From Halictus rubicundus (Eukaryota > Arthropoda > Insecta > Hymenoptera > Halictidae), in the NCBI RefSeq assembly GCF_050948215.1, contig NC_135151.1, positions 7,604,220-7,668,219 of the forward strand: DNA of 64,000 nucleotides, read 5' to 3'. The number at the start of each line of letters is the position of its first letter. Position 1 is the first letter of the stretch. Position numbers and translations under genes: made by a program. The notes beneath the pieces were generated by a model. That model was given only the letters and a program-made list of their open reading frames with translations, was not told the DNA's origin and made no database searches. Positions 46,229 through 59,975 of this stretch are shown one piece after another.

Positions 46229-49200
46229 TTAACGGCTCTCGTAGCTCGCGAAGCCGTATCGTAACAGCTGATATGATACAGTGGGATCATTGCTATTCGT
46301 CAAAGATCAATTTGCACGACCGTATCCGAACGGAAACGATTTATCCGTAACTAGACGGAGCATAAACCTACCTGACACGACAGATTGCGAAAGCGCATAA
46401 TTACGAATGATCGACAGAGGACGTCCCCCAGGCGAGATACGTTCTTTAATTAGCTGGGTGATGCGCATTACAGTCCATTTCACGCGATCTCGCAAATTAC
46501 AGGGAGCCCCATGTTTGACGACACATGGCAGCTTTCAATTTGCCGGGCACACGTAATTGTTTCGAACCGTAAATCGTGGACCGCGACCTCTTTACACCTG
46601 GATGCATTCTCATCGATGCCGATCGAGTGAATTACCTCGGAATTACTGCAGAAAAGTGATCGGACACTGGGTCCACTCGATGACGGCACGAAAATCCTGG
46701 AAACAGGTCGGCTTTTTTAGTCGAGATCGTTTTATTAATCGCTGTGGTCGTGACGTCAATCGTGTACACAGGCAACACAATTTTTCTTATGAAACTCGTA
46801 GATCAGTTTTCAGTACAATCTTTCGAGAAAGTCAAAGTTCGTTGAAATCCGCGAGGTGTATGGATCTTGTCCTTTTATTGGTAAATAAATTGTCTGAATT
46901 GTGTGTGATTTTTATGGGCACTGGTGAGGCAGTCAATGTGTTAAAAAAGAAACGATAGACTTTACTCATTTTCATCATATCTTACCTAAAGATTGTTAGA
47001 ATCTACGAGATCCAAGAATCTAGGCTTTTTCTATTTTTATATTGTTAAATAAGTTGTTCTGAATTTTGTACGACTTTTATGGACACTCGTAGTCAACATA
47101 TGTTATAGAATATATTAAGAATAAGTATTTTTAAGTATTTCTATTTTTAAGTATTAATCATCTTCTACATATTTGTAAACCTACTTCTTCGAGATCAACG
47201 TGAACCACTTACAAGCCTTGATATAAATAACCATAAAATCAAACTGTCCGTTAGGAAATTAAAATTTAGATGAAATCGTTGTAATCCTGGATTGAAATCT
47301 CGAATCCAAGCTCCAACGTCTCGTGAAAATATCGATATCATTATACCTTCCCATAGAACAATATAATATTCATATGATAATAAAAATTCTGCTTGAAAAA
47401 TCGTGTTTAACAGGAATTGTATCTGTTAATTACACTAGTGGAGTTTCCAGGATAGTATTGTACCTATGACGTTCGCATAAACCATGAATTACGTTCGAAC
47501 TACAATATCCAACATGGCCGCCGCCTCTTACGTATTACGCAAGACGCATCATTGTCAGATTCTCCGTAGCCTAGTAAGCAGAATTCACTGTTGTATAGGC
47601 ATCTGTTATAAACACAGCATTGTTTCTTGTTCCTTGTTCTCAAACCACACATTTGTACGTGCTATACTAAACTGGCTTTGAGGCACACCGGTATATGTAC
47701 TACGCAGAAGAGTAGACGTCCGCCATATTGAACGCTAAAGACCCTGATGACAAACCATGTCTTCGAGAGTATTGATTTCTTTAACACTTTGTACACTGTT
47801 GGTACTTTGAATTGCCAGGTCCGGTAGCATACTGCTGTGAGGCTAACGTTCAATAACCAAATTCTTGTTCAACATTTTTAAATTCGTAAAAATAGTTTCA
47901 CCAAAAATCTTCAAACAATATTCGATCCATTTTTACTTCGCACATTAACACAGGCAATTTTAGAGCGAAATTCAATGTTTTATAATATTTAAATGGAGAA
48001 TGGGTTAAAGGGTGGGTAAAAGAATGGTAAGAAGAGGATAATATTTAAATTTAATGCAAATTACAAGGTAAATTAAATTTAATGTAAATTCCAGTTTTAT
48101 TAAAAGGATGCTACACATGAGCCAATGATTAAAGTCTGAAGCATAGTAAATCTTAAAAATATTCAGAATTAAACATGCACTTTAAATAATTGTTTAAACT
48201 CGACTAAAGACTCAAGTGCCGCGTCGATCGAAATTTTTCCAATACTTCAGGCCGTTTCCAACCCAATTTCCATCAATCCAAATGACCTAGAATAATTCTA
48301 AAAATTATGTACCTACACCAGGATATTTCCTATTGAAAAATTCAACAAGTAGCAAGAACAGAAGTACACATTTCTGTCAGTCATTTCTGTTCAACGTTCT
48401 CGGTGCAATTTCCTCCCATGCATTTTCCGAAACAGATCGCCGTATCCGGGGATATTTTGCACACCGAGCACTGAGCACTCTCGGTGTAGTAAGCAGAAAA
48501 TCATGTTCGTGTACCGAATCTCTCCGGTATCGAAAGTATCGGCGATCGGGGATCCGGGAAGAGGAAGATGAACGGATGCACGTCGGGTAACCGGCTCGAT
48601 CATAAACGTACAGTCGACGATCATGTTTCTGTCAGCTACTTCAACGCCAATTAACCGCTCTTCCGTTTCTCGCCGAGTGGAAAGCATCGATCCGGGAACA
48701 CGAATGCCGAGTATATATCGGCCAGGCAGCTGCTCGGTGGACTTTAATTAATCGTGCGCAAGGGTGACGATTATTGCCTGTCATTCTTAAGTCAGCGACT
48801 TCCGGCCGATCGAGGAGACATCCTTTTCAGCGTCTTTTATCGCTGCTTGATCCATCGATCCGTCCAATTTCGATACAATTAATTCTCACAGACTTCTTCA
48901 GCTGAACATTTTTTGGTTTTAGGTATTGTAAAATTTTTAATGCTCGTGCATTTCAATTGCATTTCAGTTTCATTTTCAAGGTATAAATGTATAATGTGCT
49001 GTTCCGTCGTCGCATATGGAAGATACGACAGTGCCCACTTAAATTTTCAAAGTTTGCACGTCCCGACAAAGCAAAGGAACAGAGATACAGCCATAAGGAA
49101 CCAAAGGACGTACCAAAAGAAAGACATTTTATTTGACAAAGGAAAGCTACACAATAGTTCTCTGGACTCCGTGGCAGCGTTAATAAGTAAACAGAGACAC

Positions 49201-51007
49201 GGCTCTCTTGTCAAGTATTCCAGTGAAATCAAAGTAACGGAGTAACGTTATTAAACTCCCCCGAAACTTTCAGCAGATGTTGCTCTACATATTTAAGTGT
49301 TCTAAAAATGCACGAGAGATCCTAAACTGAATTGTTAACATCGCAATTTTAGGAATAACTTTCGCAGACGAAACGGGTCAATTCGAATTCTCCAATTCCT
49401 CGACACTTCTGGAAGGGAATAATAGCAAAAACGATTCTAAAAATACGGTGCACAGGATCGACAGCATTCAAACACAGAAGTCGAGCACTGATCGATCAGT
49501 TTTCGAAGTTCGGAGCTGGTAAAACTCGAGTCACTAGACGCATTTAGTTTGAAAACAAACGCTCCGTTTTGTCAGGGCTCATGAAACGAATCCGAATCTG
49601 TTCGAGTGCTTCGGGGAGTTTTGCGATTTTATTTGGAAGGAATCGTGTGGTTGTTCTTTCTGAAGTTTTAGGCGTATTTTATGTAATATTCGAAGAATAT
49701 GTTCGCGAATTTTTTACCGCAAAAGTCTGCTTGTAGCTTGAGGACAGCTGTGTCCACATTCCCCAAGTGGATTTCCACGCGACGATCGGATGCTTTCATC
49801 GAGAATATAGAAAAGCCGGTTCGTGCTCGGCTCGCTCGGTCCATTTCTTTTTGCGATTTCATTTTTTATTAGCCGTCGCGTTTTAAAATGCAAGTCCAAC
49901 CAACCGCCCGGAAAACTCCATTCGTGCCTTGAACAATCGCAAGCATGTTGAATGCAGAAGCTCCTCCTCTGTACAATCAATTAAACTACATTCCATTCGG
50001 CGTCATATTAATTCGTAAACACCGCGCAACGGCAACAACGAGAAAAACAATTTCCACCGTGCTCGAAATTCCAAAGAAATTTGCGATATTTTTCCATCGG
50101 TGTAACGGGGAGATAAACAATTCGTTTATATCGGAGTCAAGAGAGTGTAAACAATTCCTCCGTGCTCAAAATGACGGAGAATAAACGATGCTTTTACGTC
50201 AATGCAACCGAAGAGATAAACAATTAGTCTAGTCGTATAGAATCACAAAACATAAACAGTTAGTCTAATAGATTTAAATAGAATCAACGAAACGAGTGCT
50301 AAATTTGATTTATTTGGATTGCAAACTTTATTTTCTAATTAGGAGAAACATAAAAGAAACATTTTAGAAGATGAGCATAAGAGATGTACAAGTTAGTGCT
50401 TCGCTGAGCAAATTTCACTGTTGAGAAGTAAGTTCGCAAGCGAAACAGGAAATGTTTAAATAACAATGTAATGGATTTTAAAGTAACAGGAGAGCACGGC
50501 AGTCGTCAGCCTGTAATTAACATAATTAAACATGTAGAACAGGAACGGTGTTCTTTGTTATCTACCCGCAGAAAACCCGGAACGTTCATTTTGCGAGCGA
50601 CAGAGCGCGACGGCAGCCATGTCGTGTGTTTACGTGTACGTTGCAGCGGAACCTTCGCAATAATTTGCGAGGAAACCTCGTCGGTTGCATTCCGCGAACA
50701 CATAGTCGAGACTCTCGCTTAATTGCGAACAAACAAAATGGAAAGTGACGCTAGTGGAAAAAGTAGAAGAAGAGCGGGGACTTTGGTGTCGCATCGACGA
50801 CTGGTTACTACGGAGCTGAAAAACGCGTTTAATTTAATGGAAGGCGAAGTTTTACTGTCGTATTATACGATACATTGTTAATAGTTGGATCCTGTAGACG
50901 AATGTATTTTATAAACACATGCAACCTTGTGCATTAAATTCATTTACCAAGCCGGACAAATAATTCCCATTCCTGGAGACGCGGCACTCAAAGTGTTAAA
51001 AAATGTA
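46229..51007. other. stretch without identified genes
   Basis: No exon is supportable. It holds a partial direct repeat (about 46866-46940 and 47040-47110, TAAATAAGTTGTTCTGAATT-like) and a loose inverted similarity around AACATGGCCGCC near 47511 and CCGCCATATTG near 47721. The right half of a TTAA element related to 53399 (CGGACAAATAATTCCCAT... GTGTTAA) lies at about 50935-50999. Confidence 0.4.
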
Positions 51008-52557
51008 TACAGGGTGTTCGCGATAATTTGTACCAGCGTTTTTTTCGTAAAAGGTAAACATTAGAAAAAAAAACCGAAGAGGAGGTAGTTGTAGTATATT
51101 TTGCTAGCAATATGATAGCGTATCTCAATTTTTTGTGTTTTTAATATTTTTCTAGAAACAAAGGTGACCTTCATTTTTTTTAATGGAATGCTACATATTT
51201 GTTTACGTCACATGAAAACGGACATTGAGACGAGTTCACCCATGTAGTATACTATGGTCTTCTTCAGGGTCATACAAGGGCAGAAATAAAAGAAATAGAT
51301 TTAACATTTCGTAGTATTGTATTTACTAGTATGTTGTGTAGTGGTAAGACCTATATCTCGTGTTCAATGTGACTTTCGCTGACTGTGTGAATGTTTATGT
51401 TTGGAAAAGACAAGCTTATTCCTTTAGTTTCAGTACAGTTGTGCGAAACAACCATACGTTATCATTATGTATCGTTATTTTACGCAGGAAAAGTGGATAT
51501 GTTAAGTAGTTTTTACGAGTGTAAGAGACAAAGTAAACTAGTGTACGAAGGAAGATATCCACAGAAAGTACAGCCCAGTGAAATTCAGTTTCTCCATCTT
51601 AATAAACGTTTCAATGAAACAGGATCTGTAGTAGAGTCAAAACATCAGAGGATCCGTCGAATCACATTTTTCAAAAAACAAACAATTAGAAATACTTCTT
51701 TATTTTCAAGAAGATCGATCCATCTACTTCGATAAGAAAAGTGGCCAGACTATGTGATATTTCAATTGCATCAACACATAAAGTTCTACAATTGTACGAT
51801 TAGAAACCTTTTAAATATCACAAATTACAAAGTCTCCAGAAATCTGATCATCCACGACGTACTGAATTTGTAATTGGTTCCTAACAAATAACCTGAACGA
51901 TTCCAATTTTTATAGAAAAATATTATGGACAGATGAATCCAGTTTTGATAATAACATCACGTGTAATCGACATAGTGCTCACTTGTACGACCGAGAATCC
52001 GAAATTGGAAAAACAGACAAATTTCCAAGTACAATTCGGAACAAATGCTTGGTGTGGAATTATTGATAACATTTTACTAGATCCATATTTTTACACTGGA
52101 ATTTTAAATGGAAATAAGTATTTACAATTTCTAAATTGTGAATTTCAAAATAACTGGTAATCACTGCCACTGTTTCTTGTACGAGACATGTACTTCGGTA
52201 AACCATTTTTCACATAATATGTTTAACGATAAATGGATTGGAACGTACGGACGTATAAAATGGCCTGCAAGATCCCCGGATTAGTCACCACTAGATTTTT
52301 TTGTGGGGACATATTAAAGATATTGTTTACACTACACCACCAAGAAATTTGGACGACTTGCATACTAAGATAAAAGAAGCCTGTGCAACCATATCTAGTG
52401 CAACATTGGCAGTAACTAACAGGAATGTAGTCGGCACAACTCAGAAATGCATTTTTGCTAATGGAAGCCACATTCAACAACGAGATGTAGTTTTATCACT
52501 ACACAACATACTAGTAAATACAATACAACGAAATATGAAATCTATTTCTTTTATTTC
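51008..52557 (+). mobile_element. Tc1/mariner-superfamily transposon, right end truncated
   Basis: The left end TACAGGGTGTTCGCGATAAT follows TA at 51006-51007. A terminal region of about 335 bp has an inverted partner at the right: 51283-51342 pairs with 52497-52557 (AGAAATAGATTT, GTATTGTATTTACTAGTATG, TTGTGTAGTG blocks). The remaining outer part of the right terminal repeat, about 275 bp, is absent; unrelated CpG-rich sequence begins at 52558. Between the ends lies a broken transposase. Confidence 0.85.
51391..52478 (+). pseudogene. broken IS630/Tc1-mariner-type transposase
   Basis: An N-terminal helix-turn-helix region is readable (YEGRYPQKVQPSE and LNKRFNETGSV near 51540-51630), like the DUF4817-type domain of insect transposons. 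The catalytic core follows: ILWTDESSFDN near 51919 holds the first Asp motif, and QVQFGTNAWCGIIDN with YFYTGILNGNKYLQFLN near 52030-52130 is the typical GII...LNG block. The second Asp motif region is unreadable, with a stop after FQNNW. The downstream ARSPD-SPLDFF motif has a TAG in place of a sense codon and a frameshift in a T run, and the C-terminal HIKDIVYTTPPRNLDDLHTK resumes in another frame at about 52301. The gene is inactive. Known function of the family: cut-and-paste transposition at TA. Confidence 0.85.
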
Positions 52558-53398
52558 AGAAGTGTCTCTGACGAAACAATTTTTTCTAGCCATTTAATGT
52601 CTAGGCATTTAACAGTCTCAGACCAGATCCGAAAGACCTGCGAATCCATTGTCTCCTCGTTTACCCGACTTCCGGAACTTCGCGCGTCGCTCGCTAATTG
52701 ACGTACAGCTTCCTCGAACACCCTGATCGTGCCTCCTCTCCGTGAAAGATCTATCCGCGAAGGATCCGGGCGATTCGAGGAAACGAAGGCGCCGCGTGGT
52801 CTCGTCTCGAGTAAACATCCGTCGATTCGTCGCCTCGGTAAAACGTTGCGGGTTGTTTTCCGTATCAATTACCCGCTCTCAGACCCTCGTTGAATCCCCG
52901 AGGAAAAATAAACGTGCATCCTAGCTCGGCGCCGTGCTCGCTCCAGTACGTTGCCTTTGCGATACCATCGAGAGAACGCCGATAGGTAGAAACGCAAATG
53001 CAGTTCCACCATAAAGTGGCACAACAATGCGCAACAACAAAGAGTAGCTACGCGCCAGGCGTCGCGCCGATTGCTTATCACCTCGCGCGGCTCTCTTGAA
53101 AGCTGGATACACAAAAGAACCCGTGAAAAGGAGGTCAACCTAACAGTGGAATCGATAGAGAAAACGGATGACCGGTGAAACCGGTGGAATCGGGATTAAC
53201 CCCAGCGAGGACGAGGTCCTTTTCACGGTTTTGAGGATGCTGGGGACGGACCACCTAGAATCCTTATGCAGCGATTTTTATTTACCGACTCGTCCTTATT
53301 CATTTCACATTAAATAGCCAGTGATTTGAACTGGCTACAAGAAAATTAGAATTCAGATCATAATCTTTATTCCGCACTGAAAGACAGCAATTCTTTAA
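52558..53398. other. CpG-rich non-coding stretch
   Basis: The DNA abutting the truncated transposon is GC-rich to about 53250 and open on both strands in places. I see no splice-bounded exon. An element boundary or a former regulatory region are both possible. Confidence 0.35.
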
Positions 53399-53597
53399 CA
53401 CTTTGACTGCCAAACTGGAAACCTCAAAAATTCCATACAATCAAAGTAAGTATGATGTTGAGTAGTCGTCCAACTTTCTTGCATTTTACAGTTCCTAATC
53501 AAATTTGGTACAATGAATATATTAACGTAAAAATTCATTTTAAAACCTGGACAAATAATTCCGTCACCCACATATGGGTGACATGACAGTCAACGTG
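53399..53597. mobile_element. TTAA MITE with CACTTTGACTGCCA ends (199 bp)
   Basis: TTAA stands at 53395-53398 and 53598-53601. The left end CACTTTGACTGCCA mirrors the right TGACAGTCAACGTG. The internal CACCCACATATGGGTGAC is a small palindrome. The right half resembles 50935-50999. Confidence 0.75.
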
Positions 53598-53601
53598 TTA
53601 A

Positions 53602-55814
53602 TACACAGAGAACATAATTTTTTGGTTATGTTTCTTCGTGCGCAAAGAATTTAATTTTTCACTAATTTATTAAATACGAATGTATTTAGTAACGCAAGAA
53701 TTGTTTTGTATTACGGTGATTTTCAGTGGCGCCTCACAGTCGCCATTATGCTAATATCTCGGAAGAGCGTGTGAGAGCAAAATGGTCAGACTCTTTTCGA
53801 AGTTCTTTTATTCAACGCTCCGCTGAAACTGTCTCCGATATTTCGAAGCGTGGCTGCGCGTTTAGTTCTTGAATCTTAAAAAGTCAGATCGAGGACGAGG
53901 AAAATAATGCAACTAGAAAGTGAAATTTTAATGCCCTCCGGATCTACCCAACGCCCACGTTGGCAAACTGCAGCTCGCGCAGGCTAGCCGATCGAAGAAG
54001 CAGATCTCTTCTCTCATATTTCTTTTTCCTACCGAGCTTCGACGACAAAATAAGAAGCAAGTTGCATTGGCTACTTACAGTGAGTGTTAGAAATATTAAA
54101 ATACAATCACAATATAAAACATATATTTATTACCCATGTATCGCATAACGTTGTCTACAGCGTTGTTAAATGTATATTTGCATTTTAATGTTCCATAAAG
54201 TACTTTGTAAAACTAACGAGAATCGAATCTAGACTTTCACATGAAAATCAACTGTTTTCGTGTTATTTCAAATCGAATACATTTCTTCTCAGAGATACAG
54301 TCCACAATATTTTCAGTGCAACGTACAATATGCATCTCCATTGAAAAGCTGACAATATTCGCGCACTATGTTTTTCACTGGGCACCATTGAACCTTTTGT
54401 TTCTGTTTTCCCTTTCAGCCTCAAAGGGAGCACTTCGTATCTCGCGTATCGCTTTCGTTTCCAATAAACATCATTTCAGCACTATATCAACATCGTTCGT
54501 TGATCTTCCTCGAGCATCTCCATAATTGTCCGAGTCATTAAGACGCCGCCGCCTGTTCCACGGAATCGTTGTCCCAAGGTCCACGCTAATTCGCAGATTG
54601 GATTAAACCGTCCGATTGGGTGATCTCATTTTTTCTGGAATTTAATCGTCTTAACAGACACACGTCGTGCGAGCATAGATGAAAGTTTGTTATCCGATTA
54701 GAGTGCTTTCGGAATCGAAGAAGCTTCGACGGTATGGCGAAAGCGGCCTTGACTGATAACGAACATGCGACCCTGACCCGATCGAGATAATAGCTTTCCT
54801 GATGGGTTCCATCGTCCATTGTTCGGTTTCGTATCCCCCATGGGCAGCTGACTCCGCTTTTCCTTTTTATTTCACGGACAAGTTTGCTTTTCTCCCTGTG
54901 CGAATACATTTTTGTGGAACACCGCGAGATTCACTGTACAACCATTCTCCTCTTTTAGATAGTGCAAAACGGTTCGATTCGTTTCGCTGCAAAATGAATT
55001 TTTTCAAAGAGACACATTACATTCTAAGTCTAGGCGAAATGAGCCGGGGCTCGCGTAAGTTAAAAATCAAATTCCAATTTTCTGCTTTAGGTACATAGTA
55101 TGTTAGACATTGTACGATTTATTTTACGGTTTCAATGATTAGAACTTTTTTGTAATTCGTAATTTCCTAAAAAGACAAGTTGAAAGAGTCTCCATCTGCA
55201 GGAACCACAGAACATTTTCAAAAATTAGGCAATCTCAATAATGTTCGGTTCAAAACTTGATAAACTGTTCGATGTAGTGTATGCAATTTTTCTTTTTTTT
55301 TCAGAAGAAGTCCACGATTGTTTAATTTTATACCGACGTTATAATGTCATTTAGTTTTCTAAACATATTTTTTGGTCGTAGTTATCGATGAAATTTACAA
55401 AGTACTGATGTTTTTGGAAAAAGTGTGCCACCACTGGCCGACTTACGCGTTCGCCATTGACGTCAGTCAGCGACGTGGCCCCGACCACGGCATCCGCTTT
55501 ATTGTTCAATCAAAACAGATCAACTTCACTGGAATGATATAAAAAAAAAAATCCGCGATCTATCGTTTGATACTCGAACCGAGCATGAAACAAATCGCGG
55601 AGCAATACGAGCGACGCCGGAATCGCGCGCGATCCCGATGCGCCCGATTCGAAAAGTTTTAATTAAAAACATTGCTGTTTTTAGCACTTTAGAGGACAAC
55701 GAGACCTTCGCGGAACTAATTTCGTTCTCAAAATATGTTTCGATTTCTTAAATAGAGCACGAGGATTAATTTCTGTATCCATAAATAATAAGTAGGAAAA
55801 TTGTATTTTACGTA
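53602..55814. other. stretch without identified genes
   Basis: Nothing nameable. A CpG-rich patch near 55440-55640 contains repeated TGACGTCAGTCAGCGACGT-like words, but there is no exon or complete element. Confidence 0.4.
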
Positions 55815-56158
55815 TACAGTAAAGTCTTGATCTGAACACGGACCGCGCTGCCGAAGGCGCACTACATACCGTCAATTAAACCACTAAATACTGTTCAAAT
55901 TATATCGTGCTTGGTGTCAATTTAACCAGAAAAGTGCCACGAATGAGTTGGCGAAAGTCCCATAAAAGAATAATGAAAAATAAAGAAGTTTTGTAATTGG
56001 ATTAGTAGTGGTTCACACCGACATACCGACTCGGTATCGGATTACGCAGTATGTTTACACTGCTCGGACCCTCGCGGTGTATGTCCCCCAGTAGAGGGGA
56101 TAGACGAACTGCCTAAGATCGCGTAGCTCCGTTCGGCTTAGATCGAGACTTTACTGTG
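55815..56158 (-). mobile_element. TACAGTAAAGTCTTGATC-family MITE, inverted copy
   Basis: TA precedes it (55813-55814). The left end TACAGTAAAGTCTTGATCTG mirrors the right GATCGAGACTTTACTG. Internal sequence is the reverse complement of 44035-44420 (CACGAATGAGTTGGCGAAAG, TAAAGAAGTTTTGTAATTGG). Confidence 0.8.
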
Positions 56159-59100
56159 GATTCACAATCTATTCGTCACACTGATATGATTCTCAGATCT
56201 GTATAACGTAACGAAATAAATTCAAGCTGATGGAATGTAATTTGAGAAAGATCTTCAAGCGTACAAAGTTAATATTGTTTGCAAGCTGAAATACTGGAAT
56301 CATTGACAGACGTAAATAAGAATTAGAAAAACTTGCTTTTGCATAAGGATTCGCGGTGCAGCAAGGTTGCTCTCAGTTCTGTGACATGTAACGCTACAAA
56401 ATAAGCTTTACGAGAGCAGTTGCCGGTACCGCGAGATTGGCTATTCCCCGGGGTGTAACTCAAATCGACACGTAATACCGTAGAATGAGCTGTCCGGAAA
56501 GTTACTGTCAGATCTGTGTATACACACGAGAATTCTGACCCGGCAACTGAAAGTCAAGCTGGAACGCGTCACTACTACAAAGAAAAAGCAGTCGAATGCG
56601 GTTGTATTCTCAAGAGTAGAGCTCTCCCGGCGATCAACACGTGGCAGTACGCCCACTGGACACACAGAGTCGACTGACCTAGACACCTGGCGCCTAATTC
56701 GAACTCCTACGTGTCCGACGGATAATCTGATTATGAAGATCAGGAAGTGACGTGCTAATTGTGCAATCTGCCGGTTAAGGTCAGTCGGAACAGTCACGGG
56801 ACCTGATGGCATGGTGTCCAGGGAGCCTAGAGCTCCGTCGCATCGAAAGGAATTAATTAAGCGGATATTGTCCACGGTTATCGGAATATTGTAATGTTCG
56901 GGCCCGTAATTAAACTCTGACCTCGTCACAGAAACATATAAAGAGGAACACGGATTATTTATTAATTGAATTCGTCGGCGCATAGTTTTTTGTGCAGTCA
57001 CCTCGTCGTTGAAGCGAAGCTTCGAACTGATCAAAGTAGAACAGCGACTATTTCTAACGTTGTAAATCGATCCTGTGAACTTGAAGCTAATTTTGCTGCA
57101 GAAGGTAGACATTTGGTAGTGTTCTGAACACTTTGTCGACAAGAAGAAAAATTACGCACACTTATAAATGTTCAATAACGTGAAAAATGTCTCAAATGCA
57201 CGGTACAATAATTTTTAGCATCGCCTCAGGGTACAATGAATTATCAAACACCATAAGTAAAATTAATTCACGGTCCGCAACAGTGGTCCGCAATATTCTA
57301 AGTTGTGACTTGAAGTTCCCTGATCGACATTTTCGCTTAAATTACTTTTTAATTAGGTCAAATGGGGTGGAGGTTACAGCCGCAATAATTCTTGCGTTCA
57401 CAACAGTTTCGTCGGATACGATCATTCTCTTTTTACAATCGTGGAAAGGTGTTAACTGTTAAAGACTTTTCAGTGTTCACGCGAGCCGCGTTTATCGTTC
57501 GGAAAATGGTGTAGCGAACGAGCGGAATCGCTATTTACGAATCGTAAATCTTACGGTCCCTGTAACCCGATTCCTGGTGTATATGCCGTATAACCGGCCA
57601 GAATGTGAAACATAATACAGCGAAATGCGAATTCGATTTGCGTGTACATTTAACGCTGACGCAACTGGTAATCTTCTTCGTGTCGTTTGGCGATACTTGT
57701 CCGACTTATTACGGGTTTGTTCACTGATTACGTCGTGCTGTGTCTCCGATCGAAACAACAATTGTTCTACACGATTTCATTACAATTTCCGTTCTTCTCA
57801 AACGCATATCCTATTAAACTAATGTATTTCCTACGAAAGCAAGGGTTCGATCGAGCCCTCCAGCCATAAAATCAAAAATAAAATTAATGGAAATTGTGAG
57901 CTCGTTTGAATGCACCGTTTCGCTTGCCATTGCCTGGATCCTGGTCGTTCCAGAAACCACCGCGTACCTAAAGGATTCCCTAGGGGAATGGGTCATCGTA
58001 ATACAAGCGTGTTCCAGGTCGGCTTGATTATTTACCAGCTCCTGTCGCCACCCGCCCCTTTTGCGCCTGGACAGGTGAAACTTTCCCGAATAATTGCTTT
58101 CTGCGTAGAACCAACTGTTGGACTGTTACAATGGCGGAATAAGTGCCCCGGAGGCACTCTAATAGGTGTTTTCGAAGTTCCGCAACACCGACTTTACTTA
58201 ACTTCGATTATCAGCAGTTAGAGACCCCGCCTCGGAGAACGAGGCTCTGCCCTGCGTTCGCAAAACTTTTTCCCATTGTTACTGCCAAGTTCCCAGCCGA
58301 GTATTTATAAGATCTAAACAGACTTTTCTTACACGGCGCTACCAAAGCCGAACGTTTTTTAATTCGATCGTTGTCACCTCTTCTTTGCATGTTCGAACGA
58401 CAGTCGTCGAAATAAAATAAACAATTGGGACAAGTGTTTAAGAAGGTTAAAAAGCATTATAGGTAAAGGTTTAACCTCTTAAGCACGGCGCGCTCGTCCG
58501 CAACTCGATGGCACAAAAGCCACTATGCTTTCCAAGGAAACCACTATACGTACAGTGGCGTACAGTACTCGAGAGGTCAAAGGGGAAAATTGTTCAAAAA
58601 TAGAGGAAGACGTCTTATCATTTTAGGACAATCGTTAGAAACCGTTGTAAATTCTCTTTTTAACACTGTTGACCCCTCGCATCACGATTTATTTTATGGT
58701 CACAGTGATTCGAACTCCATTCTCGTTCATAATTTCTTAGAAGAAAGAAGTTTGTATTTATCGTATGTCTATGTATTCTCCAATGGATGTACGTGTATTA
58801 AACTTGAAGATTGAAAATAGTGCTTCTTTATCAAAACGTTTCATAACTTTTGTATTCTACAATCAGAGATTTCATATGCAACAACCTAACGCCAGTATGA
58901 AGGAAAATACGCGAATTTTACAGTCCGTTCGAAATTGTCCGGACACGAATGACTTCCCTTTACAGTTTAACGGTGATCTACGCTGCCGCACAGTACAAAA
59001 TCCTAATATTTGACTGACCCTGTTCATTGCCGCAGGGCGGGACCATCGAGTGCAACGGCTCCTCCGGTGTCAGGACCTCGAGGTCGCCGCGAATTTAGGG

Positions 59101-59975
59101 TTGCTCTTCTCGAGGCGGGTCCGACGCAACGTAATTTCCATTATTACACAGGGGAATGTATTGCCCCTCTCAATTAGGCTTGCTGAAAGCATCTTTGCTA
59201 TTGTAGGCCTAGGACAGGGCGCGAAACTGCATCCGGCGACCCTGGACACGGCCGTTGATCCCGAAATTTAATTGTCTCCACCTCTGGCCTGGATTCCCCG
59301 TAACGATACTACCATCCTACACCACCTCTCCTCCCCCCTCCAATTTCCCTGACCACCCACCGCCCGTTATCATGCAACATTTATGCGACCCCACTATGTA
59401 TTAATTAGTAAGAAACGGTTCACCGACGGGCGCATAATCAAAACGCCGTACGACGTTCGAACGGATCCCTCCGTGCCAAGTAACGTCGCTCCCCTGTGGC
59501 CTGCGCGGAATTAGGGTTGTTCATGAAGTTTTAGTAGACTTTAGGTTACGACCGGTAAGCCGGCAAATCCGTGTTGTGACGTAACTGGACCAAACAACCT
59601 ACATCGGATTTACCGGCGCTATTCTACCGATAGTTCCCAGCCAATATCTTCGGGATTAGGCAATCCTTCAATTATGGACCTTGTTTCGGTCATTGCTGCT
59701 TTATTGCATCGATCTACCGCCGAGCAGGCTTCTAGAGTCGACGCACGCAGCGTTGTTTCAGCGTTTCATTCACCGTTTCGTTGTTATACGCCTTAACACG
59801 TTCGCTACGATGGTCATACATGACTTGACGCTCCAATTTTGCGATTTACATAAAGATAGCCAAATTAATTGTGCACACCTTGCTATTTAAAAGCTCAGCA
59901 TAATATTCGGAGTCTCCTTGACTTTCTTCTGTTAAATTGTTTTGATTTTTCGTAAGAAAGGTGCGTTGTATTTAA
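56159..59975. other. stretch without a supportable gene
   Basis: The longest open frame of the window (233 codons, minus strand, 56441-57142) lies here. It has no recognisable domain or biased composition. Possible LTR-like borders (56454-56685) and a possible terminal exon (59036) are discussed under findings. A C-rich run lies near 59320. Confidence 0.4.

Noticed and set aside
56441..57142. 233-codon minus-strand open frame, the longest in the window
   Set aside because: No domain, no biased composition and no splice signals. Mixed Cys/Arg/Ser-rich content is typical of chance openings in CpG-containing DNA.
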